A stretch of DNA of 64,000 nucleotides from Hanleya hanleyi (GCA_036873755.1 JAVTVY010037217.1:1-64000), one strand, 5' to 3'. Counted from the stretch's first letter, positions 42,605-53,949 are shown. Notes: generated by a model from the sequence alone, not told the origin. Program-made: numbers and translations.

Positions 42605-43007
42605 TGGACGTAGGCATATTGGTTTCCCTTCCATGAACTAAATGCCATCGTTTTATATGTTTTAAATATAACTAGAAAGTCAAATGGATGCAGGCATGAG
42701 GTGCGATTTTTTCAATATCGATGCGTGCTTATAATTGCGGGAAAATCGTGAAAATAGAACCATAAATCTGCATACATTACGATCAGTTTTATTTCCGGGA
42801 AAACGCTGAGAACGGACCTCCGGCGATCTAGGCCCCCGGTGCTTCCGGGGCCTAGGCGGCCCCGGGACCCTCGCCTGTTGGGCTATGATAGTCGACCCCC
42901 CCTATGAATTTTGGCTGGATCCGCCCTTGTAGTATAGTAAGTGGATACAAACTCAACTTTTGCCGGGGGAGGTAACTATTGGAGAGTTCCGACATTTGTG
43001 AAGGTCG
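42605..43007. other. No gene; diverged third copy of the preceding repeat tail
   Basis: About 42,605-42,880 again carries ATAACTAGAAA, ATTTCCGGGAAAACG and GGGGCCTAGGCGGCC phrases, so it is a diverged partial copy of the unit that ends at 42,604. The rest shows nothing. Confidence 0.55.
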
Positions 43008-43378
43008 AGTGCAATATAGTTCCGACAGGTGGCGCCTCCAGGTCAGGCGACCTTTGACCGCGAATTCCTCCGCTGTGAAGCGGTCTGGCGGTGATGCGGT
43101 CAAAAAAGCTTCCGCGGACAGAAAGTAGTCCCTTGTCAACCAAGTGACTTCCAATGCTAATCTATACGAGGAATGCATGTATGGACCCTGGGATCGTTCT
43201 AATGATAGGAATGCATGTACTGACCTTCAACATCCGGGATCTTTTCAACATCCGGATGATATCATGTGTGACGTCACTTCCGGTGTGACTCGATCGGGCG
43301 TGACCTTGGAGCGGGGCATTCCGGGGGTTCCCCATTGGGTTTTCCTGGCCGCACGCCTGCGCGGGTTATCCGGCCACA
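43008..43378 (+). repeat. Element 3 left terminal inverted repeat
   Basis: Matches the reverse complement of 56,273-56,645 with moderate divergence and small indels. It contains TGACGTCACTTCCGG at about 43,270 and an AATGCATGTA block. Confidence 0.8.
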
Positions 43379-45357
43379 CGCAAGAACACCTGGTCTGGCG
43401 CCTACGTGTCCGTGTGAGTGAGCTCACGTGCCGAACACCTGGCTCCAGAATAATTGTACCAATAATACCATGTAAACATGGACAATTGTGTACCAGTAAT
43501 ATCATGTAATTTCTCCCTCTGGATTGCGTCGTACTGTGAATCAGTCTTACATCCGGCGTTGAATAATTGTACCAATAATATCATGTAGCTCACGTGCCGA
43601 ATACCTGACTCCGCGAAGGAAAAATTCTTCGGTGACATCACGGTGCTAAATATAATTTATGATGGACAAGGTCACCAAGGACGTTGAAGATGTCAGCCAC
43701 CATGTTCGAGAATGCGTTGTCTTCTTGTTGAACAGTGAGAGCTGTATTTATTCATAGTTAAACATTTTTACACCCTGATGATTGCTTTTCTTATTCAACC
43801 GTAATTCAAATTTATTACCAAACTTACTCATCGGTCACTGATCGACAACTCAGCACTCGAAAACTGGCGTTTTCATAATGTAGTATTTTTCATCGTTGCA
43901 TATTGGTTTATTTCTTATTTCTCTCCCTCTCCCCTCACTTCAAATTAATGCTAAAAATCTTCTCCGACATGTCCTATGACAGACATCAATCTCGATCCTT
44001 GATCAAAATACGAAAAAAATCCACCCATAGTAGAATGACATAGGCGATGTTGCTGTTGTTTATTTTCTGGCTTCTACTTCGAGTTATTTCTTGTTTCCAA
44101 TACTGTTTTCATTACTCCAAATGTATGCCAACATGTTCTATGACATGTGTTCTAACACACATCAGTCTCGGCCGATCGAACTATAGCTTATTAATCGTCA
44201 AATGAATAACCGAACAAAGGGGGCGTGGTCCATATACATATGTAATGTGTAAAATGCATGCTTTTAGTTTTGACACAAATACAGATTTTTCTGCATGTTT
44301 GGGCCTGGAAAAGTATCCACAAACTTCCACTTACATATAATGTAGATGGCAAATCTATCTCTTAGTCTGTAAAGCCCAAATTGTATGAAAATTCAATGCA
44401 AACAACATATGCTATATTCATGCAAAATTCATATTTACTTTTGGGTCAAATTCATATTTTCATGCTTGATTGGGACTGAAAATGCATTGAAAAACTTCCG
44501 CCAACATGTCCTGTAGCCCATAAGACTTTCACGTAGTCTGCGGAATCAAAACTCTGCAGTCTACTGATTAATATTTATATCATTTGGTGTTTTAGCAAGA
44601 TTCCCCAGTAGTAATTCCTAACAATCACAAACACTAACAGTATTTTCGTTATTTTGGGATAACACTATCTTAGAATAGCACAAATTCTAGTGCTGAAAAT
44701 TTGGTCGAGTTCCGTGCGGGATTCGAACCAGCGACCCCAGAATCAGGCACCTAATCGCCAGCACAGTATGTCGACGATCTAGACCACTCGGCCAACGGGC
44801 CTCCCACAAAAATAGGAGGTAGCAGACCGGAAGACTTGAAAGCGAACATACAGTACCCATCTGATGATCGTATTGACACAGCTCCCACAGCTGAATAGAT
44901 ATTATTTTAACTATTTTAACTATAATAATACATGTATATGTACATGTATTATGTAAAATGGTTTGCATTTTTCTGCAAATTCATGTTTCCCTGCCTGTTT
45001 GGGACTGGAAATGCAATGAAAAACTTCTGCAAACATGTCGCTCTGTCCACGAACCTTTCATGTAGTTTGAGAAATCAAACTTTTTCAAATAATCGACACA
45101 TTGCACAGTCCTGCAGATGCTATCTTTTAGGAGGTGCTAGGTTTGAGGCCTAGGGGATCTAAAAACAACCCTTTCACATTTACGGAATAGGACGCGACAT
45201 TATTTTTATTCCGCGGTGCCTTTTCAACGCTTTTTTTGGTCATAATCATATGGCACCATTTAGTAACATATAGTACCGGTACCATGTATTCATCACTAAA
45301 ATGACATAATTTTCCTTCGGAATACCAGTTGACTTCTAACCAGCACAGAATATGCTG
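43379..45357. other. No protein gene; degenerate repeats and one SINE-like unit
   Basis: Mostly AT-rich. A degenerate block (TTGGGACTGAAAATGCA + AAACTTC + CAACATGTC) recurs at about 43,956, 44,300, 44,470 and 44,995. A short GTACCAATAATA-type repeat occurs at 43,455-43,585. No credible coding frame. Confidence 0.5.
44702..44804 (-). mobile_element. tRNA-derived SINE or tRNA pseudogene
   Basis: The minus strand has a pol III A box (TGGCCGAGTGGTCTAG) and a B box (GGTTCGAATCC) about 55 bases apart. These resemble a class II (Leu/Ser-type) tRNA with a long variable arm. The acceptor ends do not pair well, so a functional tRNA is unlikely. Confidence 0.6.
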
Positions 45358-45580
45358 AATCCCCACATGTCTGTTCAAGCATTGGGCATTCATGGCCGCT
45401 TGTTTTATGCTCCCACAGAAAACACACGAGACAGGGTTTTTTGGCGAGATCTCATTTTTTATTCAGTGATCAACAACAACGAGAGAACAAGCACGTGAAA
45501 AAACTGAAGCCCAGAACAGGAGTCGTGTGCATTGAAATCGATAGAACTTAAGCCCAGAACGGGGCTTGTACATTGAAATG
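45358..45580 (-). terminator. Protease copy B 3' region: two hairpin repeats, AATAAA
   Basis: Two AAGCCC...GGGCTT-type units (about 45,505-45,575), then TTG repeats, then AATAAA (complement at 45,458-45,463). Downstream the CCCACATGTCTGTT block is shared with 22,268 and 50,715. Confidence 0.75.
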
Positions 45581-46021
45581 ATCGGCGGCCCAGTCATATA
45601 CGAATACATCGCGGCCTTCGGCTTGAGAATAATCATCAAACATCTGTACGATGGTAGATAAGGTTCTTCCCCGGCATCGATGGTACAGGTAGAACAAGCA
45701 ATATTGTCCGCACACGCTACTGGTCAGGCTTTGCAGCGCTTGACTGTTCCAACACCACGAATCTGTGCCTTGATCCATGAAGTCTGTTAAATCGGGATGG
45801 AGGAGTGGCAGGCCGTACGGATCAAAGTATTGGCCCTGTTCTTCTGTCAAGTACGCGGCCACCCAGAGCTGACCGTGCCGATTCATCAGGTCCGTGTTGA
45901 GAACGTAAGCAGCAGGATACACACGATCTAATGGGAACACATCTCGGGCGAGCACCCCTTGAAAGATCATACGTGTCCCTGGGTCATTCTCCAGCACGGT
46001 GGTTATCTGGTCTGTACCCAT
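45548..46021 (-). pseudogene. Adenain-like cysteine protease, copy B (catalytic His lost)
   Basis: 157 codons from ATG 46,019-46,021, open to its stop and clearly orthologous to copy A along its length. FDPYG and CGQYC are kept, but the residue that is the active-site histidine in copy A (EHW) is leucine here (QLW), so the enzyme should be inactive although the frame is intact. The start lies just after the major-capsid stop (TAA, 46,023-46,025), as in copy A. The upstream capsid gene is cut by an insertion, so this cassette has also lost its promoter region. Confidence 0.8.
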
Positions 46022-46022
46022 G

Positions 46023-46662
46023 TTACATGTAGGTGGCAAAGTCACACAGGACGTTGCGCGCCTTGTCCACTTGAATGATGTTGTCAAACTCGGCGTAGCA
46101 GATCACATTGATGGTGCTCCGGAGGGCTCGTGCAAAGTGGATTGCCTTGCTTGGCCAGGGCCAGCTGATGGTCGTTCTCTAAGGTGGAGGTCAGATCGAA
46201 ACAGAACAACGTGTATCCGTTCGCGTAGTATTCCCGACTGATCATATTCCATTCGTCCTGGTTGATTTGACCGGTGGCTGTAAACAGGCTCTGATAGGCA
46301 AGAATAATATTCCCGAGCCCAAAGTTCGGTGTTAAGGCCGTGGCTGGAACCTGTTGTCCATCCACATGCAGGGCCACAAAATTGATGCCGAAATGTTTAA
46401 AGTCAAACGGGTTCTCTGGGTTGGCTCCGCTGAAACTGGTATTTTCCACACAGGCCAGGATCAATGGCTTGGGTAGTTACCCCAGGAACAGGTTTTCTTT
46501 GTTGGCGCTCATATTTCCAGCAGGCACAGAGAACACTTTGGTTTGCACACGTCGGATAGGGTACTGGGCTGGTTTTGTTTCCAAGGCTTTGATGTATCCC
46601 AATTGAACGGCTGGATCCGGTTTCACTTTTCGGACATACAGGACTGCGTCTTGGATGACGAT
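46023..46662 (-). pseudogene. Major capsid protein, copy B, C-terminal fragment
   Basis: This is the C-terminal half of the F54H12.2-type capsid gene, matching copies A and C from the TQDAVLYVRKVK-like region (DAVLYVRKVK here) onward. It has a nonsense TAA at 46,477-46,479 (where the others have a glutamate codon after LFLG) and a frameshift near 46,145, and is severed at 46,662 by the end of another element. The rest of the gene is not found beyond the insertion. Confidence 0.85.
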
Positions 46663-48240
46663 AGTAGTATATAGAAGACGGCAGAGCGCCCATTGACCGT
46701 TGACCGCAGACATTTGCATATCACGTGACAGAGGTCAAAGGTCAATGAGTGCACTTGAGTTGACCTGTATCCTTTCATCTCGTCTTTGACATTGGATCAT
46801 GTTTAGACATGTTAGGGTTGGGGGTTTTCCATCACGGGGAGTGCGCATGTGTATGACGTCACTTCCGGTCTGCGTGAATCGGGCGTGACCTATGCATGTA
46901 CTGACTTGTATTTGGGGAATCACGGCGAGATCACGTGATAGTTCAAGGTCATATTGAATGATAGGAATGCATGTACTGACCTGTTCATCCGTATAAGCCG
47001 TGATTAACACTCAGGTTGACCTTTGGCCTCGGAAATTTGCATATCACGTGACTGGTCAAAGGTCAATGAGTGCACTTGAGCTGACCTGTATCCCTTCATC
47101 TCGTCTTTGACCTTGGATCATGTTTAGACATGTTAGGGCTGGGGTTTTTCCATCACGCCACCAGCTTGCAGGTATGACGTCACTTCCGGTCTGGGTGAAT
47201 GGGGCGTGACCTGTGAACATGATAGGACATGTACTGACCTGTCTGTGGGGTTTTTCCACAATGTCGATATAGGCCATGTACTGACCTGTCTGTGGGGTTT
47301 TTCCACAGTGTCGTTCACTTTCGTGTCTCTTCGGTGACCTCCGTGTCTTTTCGTTGAGGTCCGTGTCTCTTCGGTCAGGTCCGTGTCATCGGGCGTGACC
47401 TGGGTATGACTGTATGGGATGTACTGACTTGGTTCTGGGTTTTTTCCATCATGCGGCAGTCACGTGATTAGGAGTGCATGTACGGACTTGTATGCCGTCC
47501 ATTCATTTGAGTCGGGGACTTGGGGTCCCTACGGAAGGATTTTGCAAGTCATGGGTGGGTGTATGTAAAATGAGGATTTGTCTCGAAAATATAAAAAGCG
47601 GAACACGGACTTTACTTCTAAAATAGGGGAAAACCCCTATCAACTCTATCCCAAAGGGCTAATATCGGTTCCTGGCTTATCGGGTTCTGCCTGGAGTGGG
47701 TGTATGTAAAGTTAAGATTTGTCCCGAAAATATAAAAAGCGGAACACGGACTTCACCGCTAAAATAGCGAAAAACTCCAATCACCCTATCCCGAAGGGCT
47801 AATATCGGTCCCTGGCTTATCAGGGCCTGCTGAGAGAGTGGGGGAGTGGGTGTATGTAAAATTAGGATTTGTCCCGAAAATATAAAAAGCGGAACACGGA
47901 CTTTACCCCTACAATAGAGAAAAACTCCTATCAGCCCTATCCAAAAGGGCTAATATCGGTCCCCGGGCTTATCGGAGTCTGGGTGCATGGGTGGGTGCAT
48001 GTAAAATCAGGATTTTTCTCGAAAATATAAGATACGGAACACGAACTTTACCCCCTAAACTAGGGGAAAACCTCTATCAAGGGCGTATATTGACTCCCAT
48101 TGACCTTTGACCCCGGCCCGCCCCGGCCCGGCCGCAGCGCGCACGCGCGGGTTACTCCGGAAGTGCGCGGCATCACCGGAAGCGCGCGGATAAATTTCAG
48201 GTCAAAAGGTCACATCCAGGTCAAAAGGTCAAAGGTCCCC
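46663..48240 (+). mobile_element. Polinton end inserted in capsid copy B
   Basis: It starts AGTAGTATATAGAAGACGG exactly where capsid homology stops. It continues with ATTTGCATATCACGTGAC, AGGTCAAAGGTCA, TGACGTCACTTCCGG, four GGAACACGGAC units (47,585-48,075) and a GC-rich CCGGCCGCAGCGCGC stretch. It parallels element D (61,162-63,170) for about 1.6 kb, then diverges. The opposite end and the rest of the capsid gene are absent, so only one end survives. Confidence 0.75.
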
Positions 48241-48426
48241 TTCCGGCAATGCCCGGCCCTCTTCGGGACAATAGATAACCTTTATCCGCCCTTCCGAAGC
48301 ATCCATGTATGGAGGAAGGTCTCGACAACATTACCATCTATTTATCCATGTTAAATGACCAGTGGGGAACCCCCAGTTTTCCCCAGAACTGTATTGGCAC
48401 GAAAAAATGAAACCATGGAACTTATA

Positions 48427-50533
48427 AACACCTCAACAAAAGTAAGTTCCCCCCTAAACATTGGTTAATATTTTCTAAGATATTTATGCGATTGTAACGA
48501 AATTTCTCACAGAGCATTAGTTTGACCAGTGCAACAATCAGTGAAAAAGATTACCATGTATGTGGTGCTTTGCCTGAATGAACATGAATTCAATGCAAAA
48601 CGGTCGCATTTCAAAAATTGCAAAACAGATTATCAAAGACAGATTTTATTCAAACACGAACAAATCCTAACAGGTAGAGCAAAGACAGTGATATCCAATC
48701 ACACAGTTTGACTAGAGCAACAATCGGGGGAAAAGATTGCCCTGTACGTGGTGCTATGCCTGAATGAGCATGCATTGAATGTAAGACAGTAGCATTTCCA
48801 TGAATTTCAAAACAGATTATTAAAGACAGATTTTATTCAGTAACGAACAAATCCTAACCGGTAGAGCAAAAACAGTGATATCCAATCACACGATTTGACC
48901 AGAGCAACAATCGATGAAAAAGATTACCCTGTACGTGGTGCTATGCCTGAATGAGCATGCATTGAATGCAAGATGGTAGCATTTCCATAAATTGCAAAAC
49001 AGATCATTAAAGACAGATCTTATTCAATAATGAACAAATCCTACCCGCTAAAGCAAAGACAGTCCTATCCAATCACACAGTTTGACCAAAGCAGTAATCG
49101 GTGAATATGACTACCGTGTTGGTGTTGCTTTGCCTTAACCCTGTCAGGCCTGGAGGGCCATTATGGCCCTCTCCTACCAAACTTTCTCTCCTATCTCCGG
49201 AGCGACAACAAAATGAAAGCAGACTTTTTAGTTGGTCATATTTGGGTCATTTTGAACGTAATTGCATACCCCCAGAACAGAGGACCATGAGTAAATCACT
49301 GGGACATTTGGGACCTGTCTAGGACGCTACCGTATCCCCCCCCCCCAATAGCTTTCTTACCTCTGGAGATTGGATGCTGAAACTTACGCAATACACCCTT
49401 GGGTCATGCTCTACCAGAACATGATGTAAACATTTGATGACGTCATTTTCAAAAAGGCATTTTTGGTCGATTTTTTTGGTCAGATTTTTCGAATTTTTTA
49501 TTTATGTATATTCTTTACAAAAACTGCATGATAAATTAGTAAATAATAGTCCGATGCGAAATAAAACCATTTTCATCAACTTTTCCGCGAGGAAAAGCAG
49601 AACATTTGAAGAAAAATGATGAAAATATCACTTTTTTGGTACATCACATGGCCGCCATCTTGGATTTACACATGATCCTCTGTTCGGGGGGTATGCAAAT
49701 ATGTCCAAACTGACCCCAATATGACAAACTAAAAAGTCTGCTTTCATTTTGTTGTCGCTCCGGAGATAGGAGAGAAAGTTTGGTAGGAGAGGGCCATAAT
49801 GGCCTTCCAGGCCTGACAGGGTTAAGGCATAGCACCACCAACAGGGTAATCATATTCACTGATTGCTGCTTTGGTCAAACCGTGTTATTGGATAGCACTG
49901 TCTTTGCTTTCGTGGTTAGGATTTGTTAGTTATTGAATACAATCTGTCTTCGATAATCTGCTTTGCAATTTATGGAAATGCTACCGACTTGCATTCAATG
50001 CATGCTCATTCATGCATAGCACCACGTACAGGGTAATCTTTTTCATCGATTGTTGCTCTGGTAAAATCATGTGATTGGATATCACTGTTTTTGCTCTACC
50101 GGTTAGGATTTGTTCGTTATTGAAGAAAATCTGTCTTTAATAATCTGTTTTGAAATGTATGAAAATGCTACTGTCTTACATTCAATGCATCCTCATTCAG
50201 GCATAGCACCACCTACAGGGCAATCTTTTTCAACGATTGTTGCTCTAGTCAAACTGTGTGATTGGATAGCACTGTCTTTGCTCTACCTGTTAGGATTTGT
50301 TCGTGTTTGAATAAAATCTGTCTTTGATAATCTGTTTTGCAATTTTTGAAATGCGACCGGCTTGCATTGAATTCATGTTCATTCGGGCATAGCACCACCT
50401 ACATGGTAATAATTTTCACTGATTGTTGCACTGGTCAAACTAATTCTCTGTGAGAAATCTCGTTACAATCGCATAAATATCTTAGAAAATATTAACCAAT
50501 GTTTAGGGGGGAACTTACTTTTGTTGAGGTGTT
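48427..50533. mobile_element. Foldback MITE with TA target duplication (Tc1/mariner-like)
   Basis: The ends AACACCTCAAC and GTTGAGGTGTT are inverted and flanked by TA on both sides (48,425-48,426 and 50,534-50,535). The whole 2.1 kb is a loose palindrome. Each arm has ~185-bp repeats carrying GTGGTGCTATGCCTGAATGA and AAAGACAGATTTTATTCA phrases (about three on the left, three to four on the right). No transposase. The TA duplication suggests, but does not prove, the Tc1/mariner group. Confidence 0.7.
49139..49821. mobile_element. Nested piggyBac-like MITE (TTAA duplication)
   Basis: 683 bp between TTAA at 49,135-49,138 and 49,822-49,825. The ends are CCCTGTCAGGCCTG and its inverse (CAGGCCTGACAGGG), and inverted arms of about 155 bp include GGCCATTATGGCC and TCCGGAGCGACAAC. 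TTAA duplication with CCC...GGG ends is the piggyBac signature. There is no transposase gene. It sits near the centre of the TA-flanked foldback element, so it inserted later. Confidence 0.75.
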
Positions 50534-50714
50534 TAGTAATACACTTAATCTATAGGTGTCTCCACTCGCCGTCTTCCTGGTCTTTACCCTTAACCGCTGA
50601 CATGAGCTTTAACTTTTAACCTTTAAAATCTGCAGTCTGGACATTGATGGGTTACATTTGGCCCCATCTTAGGCCACTGATTGGCTACTTTTCTCAGTCC
50701 ATTCATTGACCGAA

Positions 50715-50985
50715 TCCCCACATGTCTGTTATAGCCTTCATGCACTATGCTCATATAGAAAACACACAAGACAGGGTTTTTTGGTGAAATCTCTTTTTTT
50801 TATTCAGTGAACAACAACAACGTGAGAACAACCACGTGAAAACTGAAGCCCAGAACAGGGGACTTTACGTGAAAAAACTTAAGCCCAGAACAGGGGGGCT
50901 TTTCGTGAAAGAACTTAAGCCCAGAACAGGGGGCTTGTACATTGAAAGAACTTAAGCCCAGAACGGGGCTTGTATATTGAAATGA
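50715..50985 (-). terminator. Protease copy C 3' region: four hairpin repeats, AATAAA
   Basis: Four AAGCCC...GGGCTT units (about 50,844-50,975), the innermost overlapping the protease stop, then TTG repeats and AATAAA (complement at 50,799-50,804). Confidence 0.8.
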
Positions 50986-51425
50986 TCGGCGGCCCAGTCA
51001 TATACGAGTACATCTCGGTCCTCGGCCTTGGGGTATTCGTCAAACATCTGTACGATGGTAGATAAGGTTCTTCCCCGGCATCGATGGTACAGGTAAAACA
51101 AGCAATATTGTCCGCACACGCTACTGGTCAGGCTTTGCAACGTTTGACTGTTCCAACACCACGTCTCTGTGCCTTGATCCATGAAGTCTGTTAAATCAGG
51201 ATGGAGGGATGGCAGGCCGTACGGGTCAAAGTATTCGCCCTGCTGTTCTGTCAAGTACACGGCCACGCAATGTTTACCGGGCCGATCCATCGGGTCCGTG
51301 TTGAGAACGTCTGCAGCAGGATACATACGGTCTAATGGGAACACATCTCGGGCGAACACCCCTTGAAAGACCATGCGTGTCCCTGGGTCATTCTCCAGCA
51401 AGGTGGTTATCTGGTCTGTATCCAT
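50952..51425 (-). CDS. Adenain-like cysteine protease, copy C
   Basis: 157 residues from ATG 51,423-51,425, very close to copy A. The active-site histidine is kept, but the following tryptophan, conserved in copies A and B, is cysteine (KHCVAVYL). FDPYG and CGQYC are intact. The start lies two bases after the capsid stop. The frame is fully open, so catalytic competence is possible but weakened by the W-to-C change. The other cassette genes here are broken, so in place it is likely a relic. Confidence 0.75.
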   Translation of the reverse strand: MDTDQITTLLENDPGTRMVFQGVFARDVFPLDRMYPAADVLNTDPMDRPGKHCVAVYLTEQQGEYFDPYGLPSLHPDLTDFMDQGTETWCWNSQTLQSLTSSVCGQYCLFYLYHRCRGRTLSTIVQMFDEYPKAEDRDVLVYDWAADHFNIQAPFWA

Positions 51426-51426
51426 G

Positions 51427-52725
51427 TTAGGTGGAAAAGTCACACAGGACGTTGCGCGCCTTGTCCACTTGAATGATGTTGTCAAACTCGGCGTAGCAGA
51501 TCACATTGACGGTGGTCCCGAGGGCTCGTGCAAAGTGGATTTCCAACCGTAAATTGCCTTGCTTGGCCAGTGCCAGCTGATTGCCGTTCTCTAAGGTGGG
51601 GGTCAGATCGAAACAGAACAACGTGTATCCGTTCGCGTAGTTCTCCCGACTAATCATATACCCTTCGTCCTGGTTGATTTGACCGGTGGCTGTAAACAGG
51701 CTCTGATAGGCTCGAATGAAATTCCCGCGCCCAAAGTTCGGTGTTAAGGCCGTGGCTGGGACCTGTTGTCTGTCCACATGCAGGGCCACAAAATTGATGC
51801 CGAAATGTTGAAAGTCAAACGGGTTCTCTGGGTAGGCTCCGCTGAAACTAGTATTTTCCACACAGGCCAGGATCAATCGTTTGGGTAGTTCCCCCAGGAA
51901 CAGGTTTTCTTTGTTGGAGCTCATATTTCCAGCAGGCACAGAGAACACTTTGGTTTGTACACGTCGGATAAGGTACTGGGCTGGTTTTGTTTCCAAGGCT
52001 TTCATGTGTCCCAATTGAACGGCTGGATTCTGTTTCACTTTTCGGACATACAGGACTGCGTCTTGGATGACAATCTTATAGTCAGCTGCATGCCCCTCTA
52101 CGTTAGTGGCCATCAAGGCGAAGGTCGGAGGCGCCCGTATGATTCGGATTTTGATGGGGATCTTGTTCAAGAGGTAGCGGTCTTGCATGAAGAGGTCTGC
52201 GTGCAGTCGACCCATGAGATCCACCGAGGCGCCGTTCGCAGTGAAAGCCTTCCGTTTGTTATATCCCACATTGTCCATCGTGTCCATGTGCGCGGCTGTG
52301 TCTTGGTAGAATAAAGCGGCTGTCAGCTGAGATTCTTTAGCCTCTCGTCCATACGATAACAGTGTCTCGATGTAGGCTCGATAGGGGTACGTGTTGGTCG
52401 AGTCACTGATGAGTTTGTCGCTGATAAAAATATCCACATCGAGTGCAGCCAGAGATTCGTCGGGCCCACCGCTGCAGCTCGGATGATTCTGGAGCCATCC
52501 CCATTGACGACCTTGGCTTTCACATACAAGTATGTATGGGCTAAATCCACATAGGCCGTATCCGCATTACTGATGGTGAACTCGATGGGCCCTGTTTCGT
52601 TGATGCTGGAGAGCGGGAGATGCTCCACCCATAATCCTTGTTCGGCACTGGTCTGTGTGGGCGGGACGGTCCACAAATCAAATTCACTGTTGGTGGAGGG
52701 ACAGGACTGCGTGGATTAAGGACAT
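51427..52725 (-). pseudogene. Major capsid protein, copy C, two frameshifts near the front
   Basis: The ATG at 52,723-52,725 aligns with the copy A start, but two bases are missing about ten codons in, so the true frame opens only from about 52,676. A 10-base deletion near 52,438 shifts it again. From 52,437 to the stop at 51,427 the frame is open for 336 residues and gives the best C-terminal half in the window (VDLMGRLHADLF, LLNKIPIKIRIIRAPPTF, GYTLFCFDLTPTLE). It is the double jelly-roll major capsid of Polintons, F54H12.2-like. Confidence 0.85.
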
Positions 52726-52728
52726 GTT

Positions 52729-53133
52729 TTAAGAAAAGATATCATGGGTCTTCGATGTGCATCGTCGCTGGGTCGGACGTCGACTGGTGCGTGGTCTCGG
52801 TGGTGCAGGTCTTTTATTCCCGACTGTGCGTTGTGCTTTGGCCACCAAGACGCCTCCCGCTTCTTTGGCCCGCCGTTTCAAGGCTTCTTTGGGTGCCGTA
52901 CCCCACAAGACATCACCGGCGACTTGCAGTCCACTGCGTACCGCTTGCTTGCCGATCGCTTTCACCCCACGCGTCACCAAGGGCAGGAACGTGTTGACGA
53001 TACTCCCGAGTATGTTCCCCAGCCCATGTACTCGTTGCATGCGTGCACCTGCAAATACCGGAAGGCCACCCCCGGCCTGTTGGGCATAATAGTCCATATA
53101 GCTGCGTGCATCGCACTCGTAAGGCACCTTCAT
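52729..53133 (-). CDS. Basic glycine-rich protein (pX/pVII-like candidate), copy C
   Basis: 134 residues, same length as copy A and differing at roughly ten positions, all still open. It has the same layout: QQAGGGLPVF, GLGNILGS, an amphipathic middle and an arginine/proline tail (RPRTSRRPTQRR). The ATG overlaps the minor-capsid stop by one base as in copy A. Preservation in two otherwise decayed cassettes may be chance in a short gene. Confidence 0.7.
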   Translation of the reverse strand: MKVPYECDARSYMDYYAQQAGGGLPVFAGARMQRVHGLGNILGSIVNTFLPLVTRGVKAIGKQAVRSGLQVAGDVLWGTAPKEALKRRAKEAGGVLVAKAQRTVGNKRPAPPRPRTSRRPTQRRCTSKTHDIFS

Positions 53134-53519
53134 TATACAAAGTGGGGAGCACGTGCTTGTCGAAAATGAAGTGTCAGCACCACTTTTCCTCGTTCGAATG
53201 CCACCGGTCGTCCCGTGTCATCTCTTATATCCACCGTGATAGTGTTGATGTCGGTTTGTCGTACAGGTAGGTAGAGCATGTGGGTGAAACTGTGGGTAAT
53301 TTGATCTCCATACGTCTTTTTAATGGGGACCACTCGTAACAGAGGTGTGTTGATATCGCCCACGATGTGGTTGTCGACCACGTCCGAGTAGACGTAGAGT
53401 CCGTACATACCCGACTTCATATCCATCGGGATCTGGCCATGGTCCTCGGATGGACCCGTGTAGGTCGGGTGAGCGAGACCCAGCATTTGCTGTAGGATAG
53501 GACTCAGTACGACACTCAC
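53133..53519 (-). pseudogene. Minor capsid (penton-like) protein, copy C, N-terminus deleted
   Basis: It matches the last half of the copy A protein from SVVLSPILQQMLG to the stop (128 codons), with a changed loop after LGL. The first half is missing: homology ends at about 53,520, where sequence belonging to the small membrane-protein gene begins. The deletion also removed the two conserved ORFs and the ATPase that copy A has upstream. The frame begins with GTG only because the true start is gone. Confidence 0.85.
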
Positions 53520-53606
53520 GTGGTGTGGTGGTGGTGTTGACTGGGCTCGTTTCGATCACGGGGTTGACTGGTGTAGAGAAGGTCTGTAGACTGGTTTGAC
53601 TGCCAC

Positions 53607-53885
53607 TCACAGCTGGTGTTCTAGGTTGGTTAAGCAGAGTGCTACGTCGTAAAACACACCTCCGTACAACACACTCAGCAGGGTTAGCAATGTCACCACG
53701 AAGCCCACTTGCGCTTTGCGCGTTTTGGGAGACGCTGTGTTCAGTGGCAGCTGCTGTTTGTCCATAGCACCTTGTTCATGGTCGAAGGTGGAACGAAGGA
53801 TGACGGTAGTGGTGTCTGGTTTTATACTACTTTCACCTGGTTGACCGCGACCTAGGAATTGAAGGAACTGGGCCAGCCTTGCCAT
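53607..53885 (-). CDS. Small single-span membrane protein (unrecognised)
   Basis: 92 residues from ATG 53,883-53,885. A polar N-terminal half ends in basic KTRKAQ, followed by one hydrophobic segment (VGFVVTLLTLLSVLYGGVFYD, about residues 61-80). It lies between integrase and the deletion junction on the same strand. In frame terms it ends at 53,607, but a proline/threonine-rich stretch in another frame continues to the junction, so the natural C-terminus may be frameshifted. A role in virion or membrane attachment is only a guess. Confidence 0.5.
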   Translation of the reverse strand: MARLAQFLQFLGRGQPGESSIKPDTTTVILRSTFDHEQGAMDKQQLPLNTASPKTRKAQVGFVVTLLTLLSVLYGGVFYDVALCLTNLEHQL

Positions 53886-53949
53886 GTCGACGTTCCGTTT
53901 TCAAAATCTGTTCCACCGTTGTTTTTACGACAAGCTGTAATTCCGTCTC

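Noticed and set aside
44702..44804. Functional Leu/Ser tRNA gene
   Set aside because: A and B boxes are present, but the acceptor arms do not pair convincingly; SINE or pseudogene is more likely.
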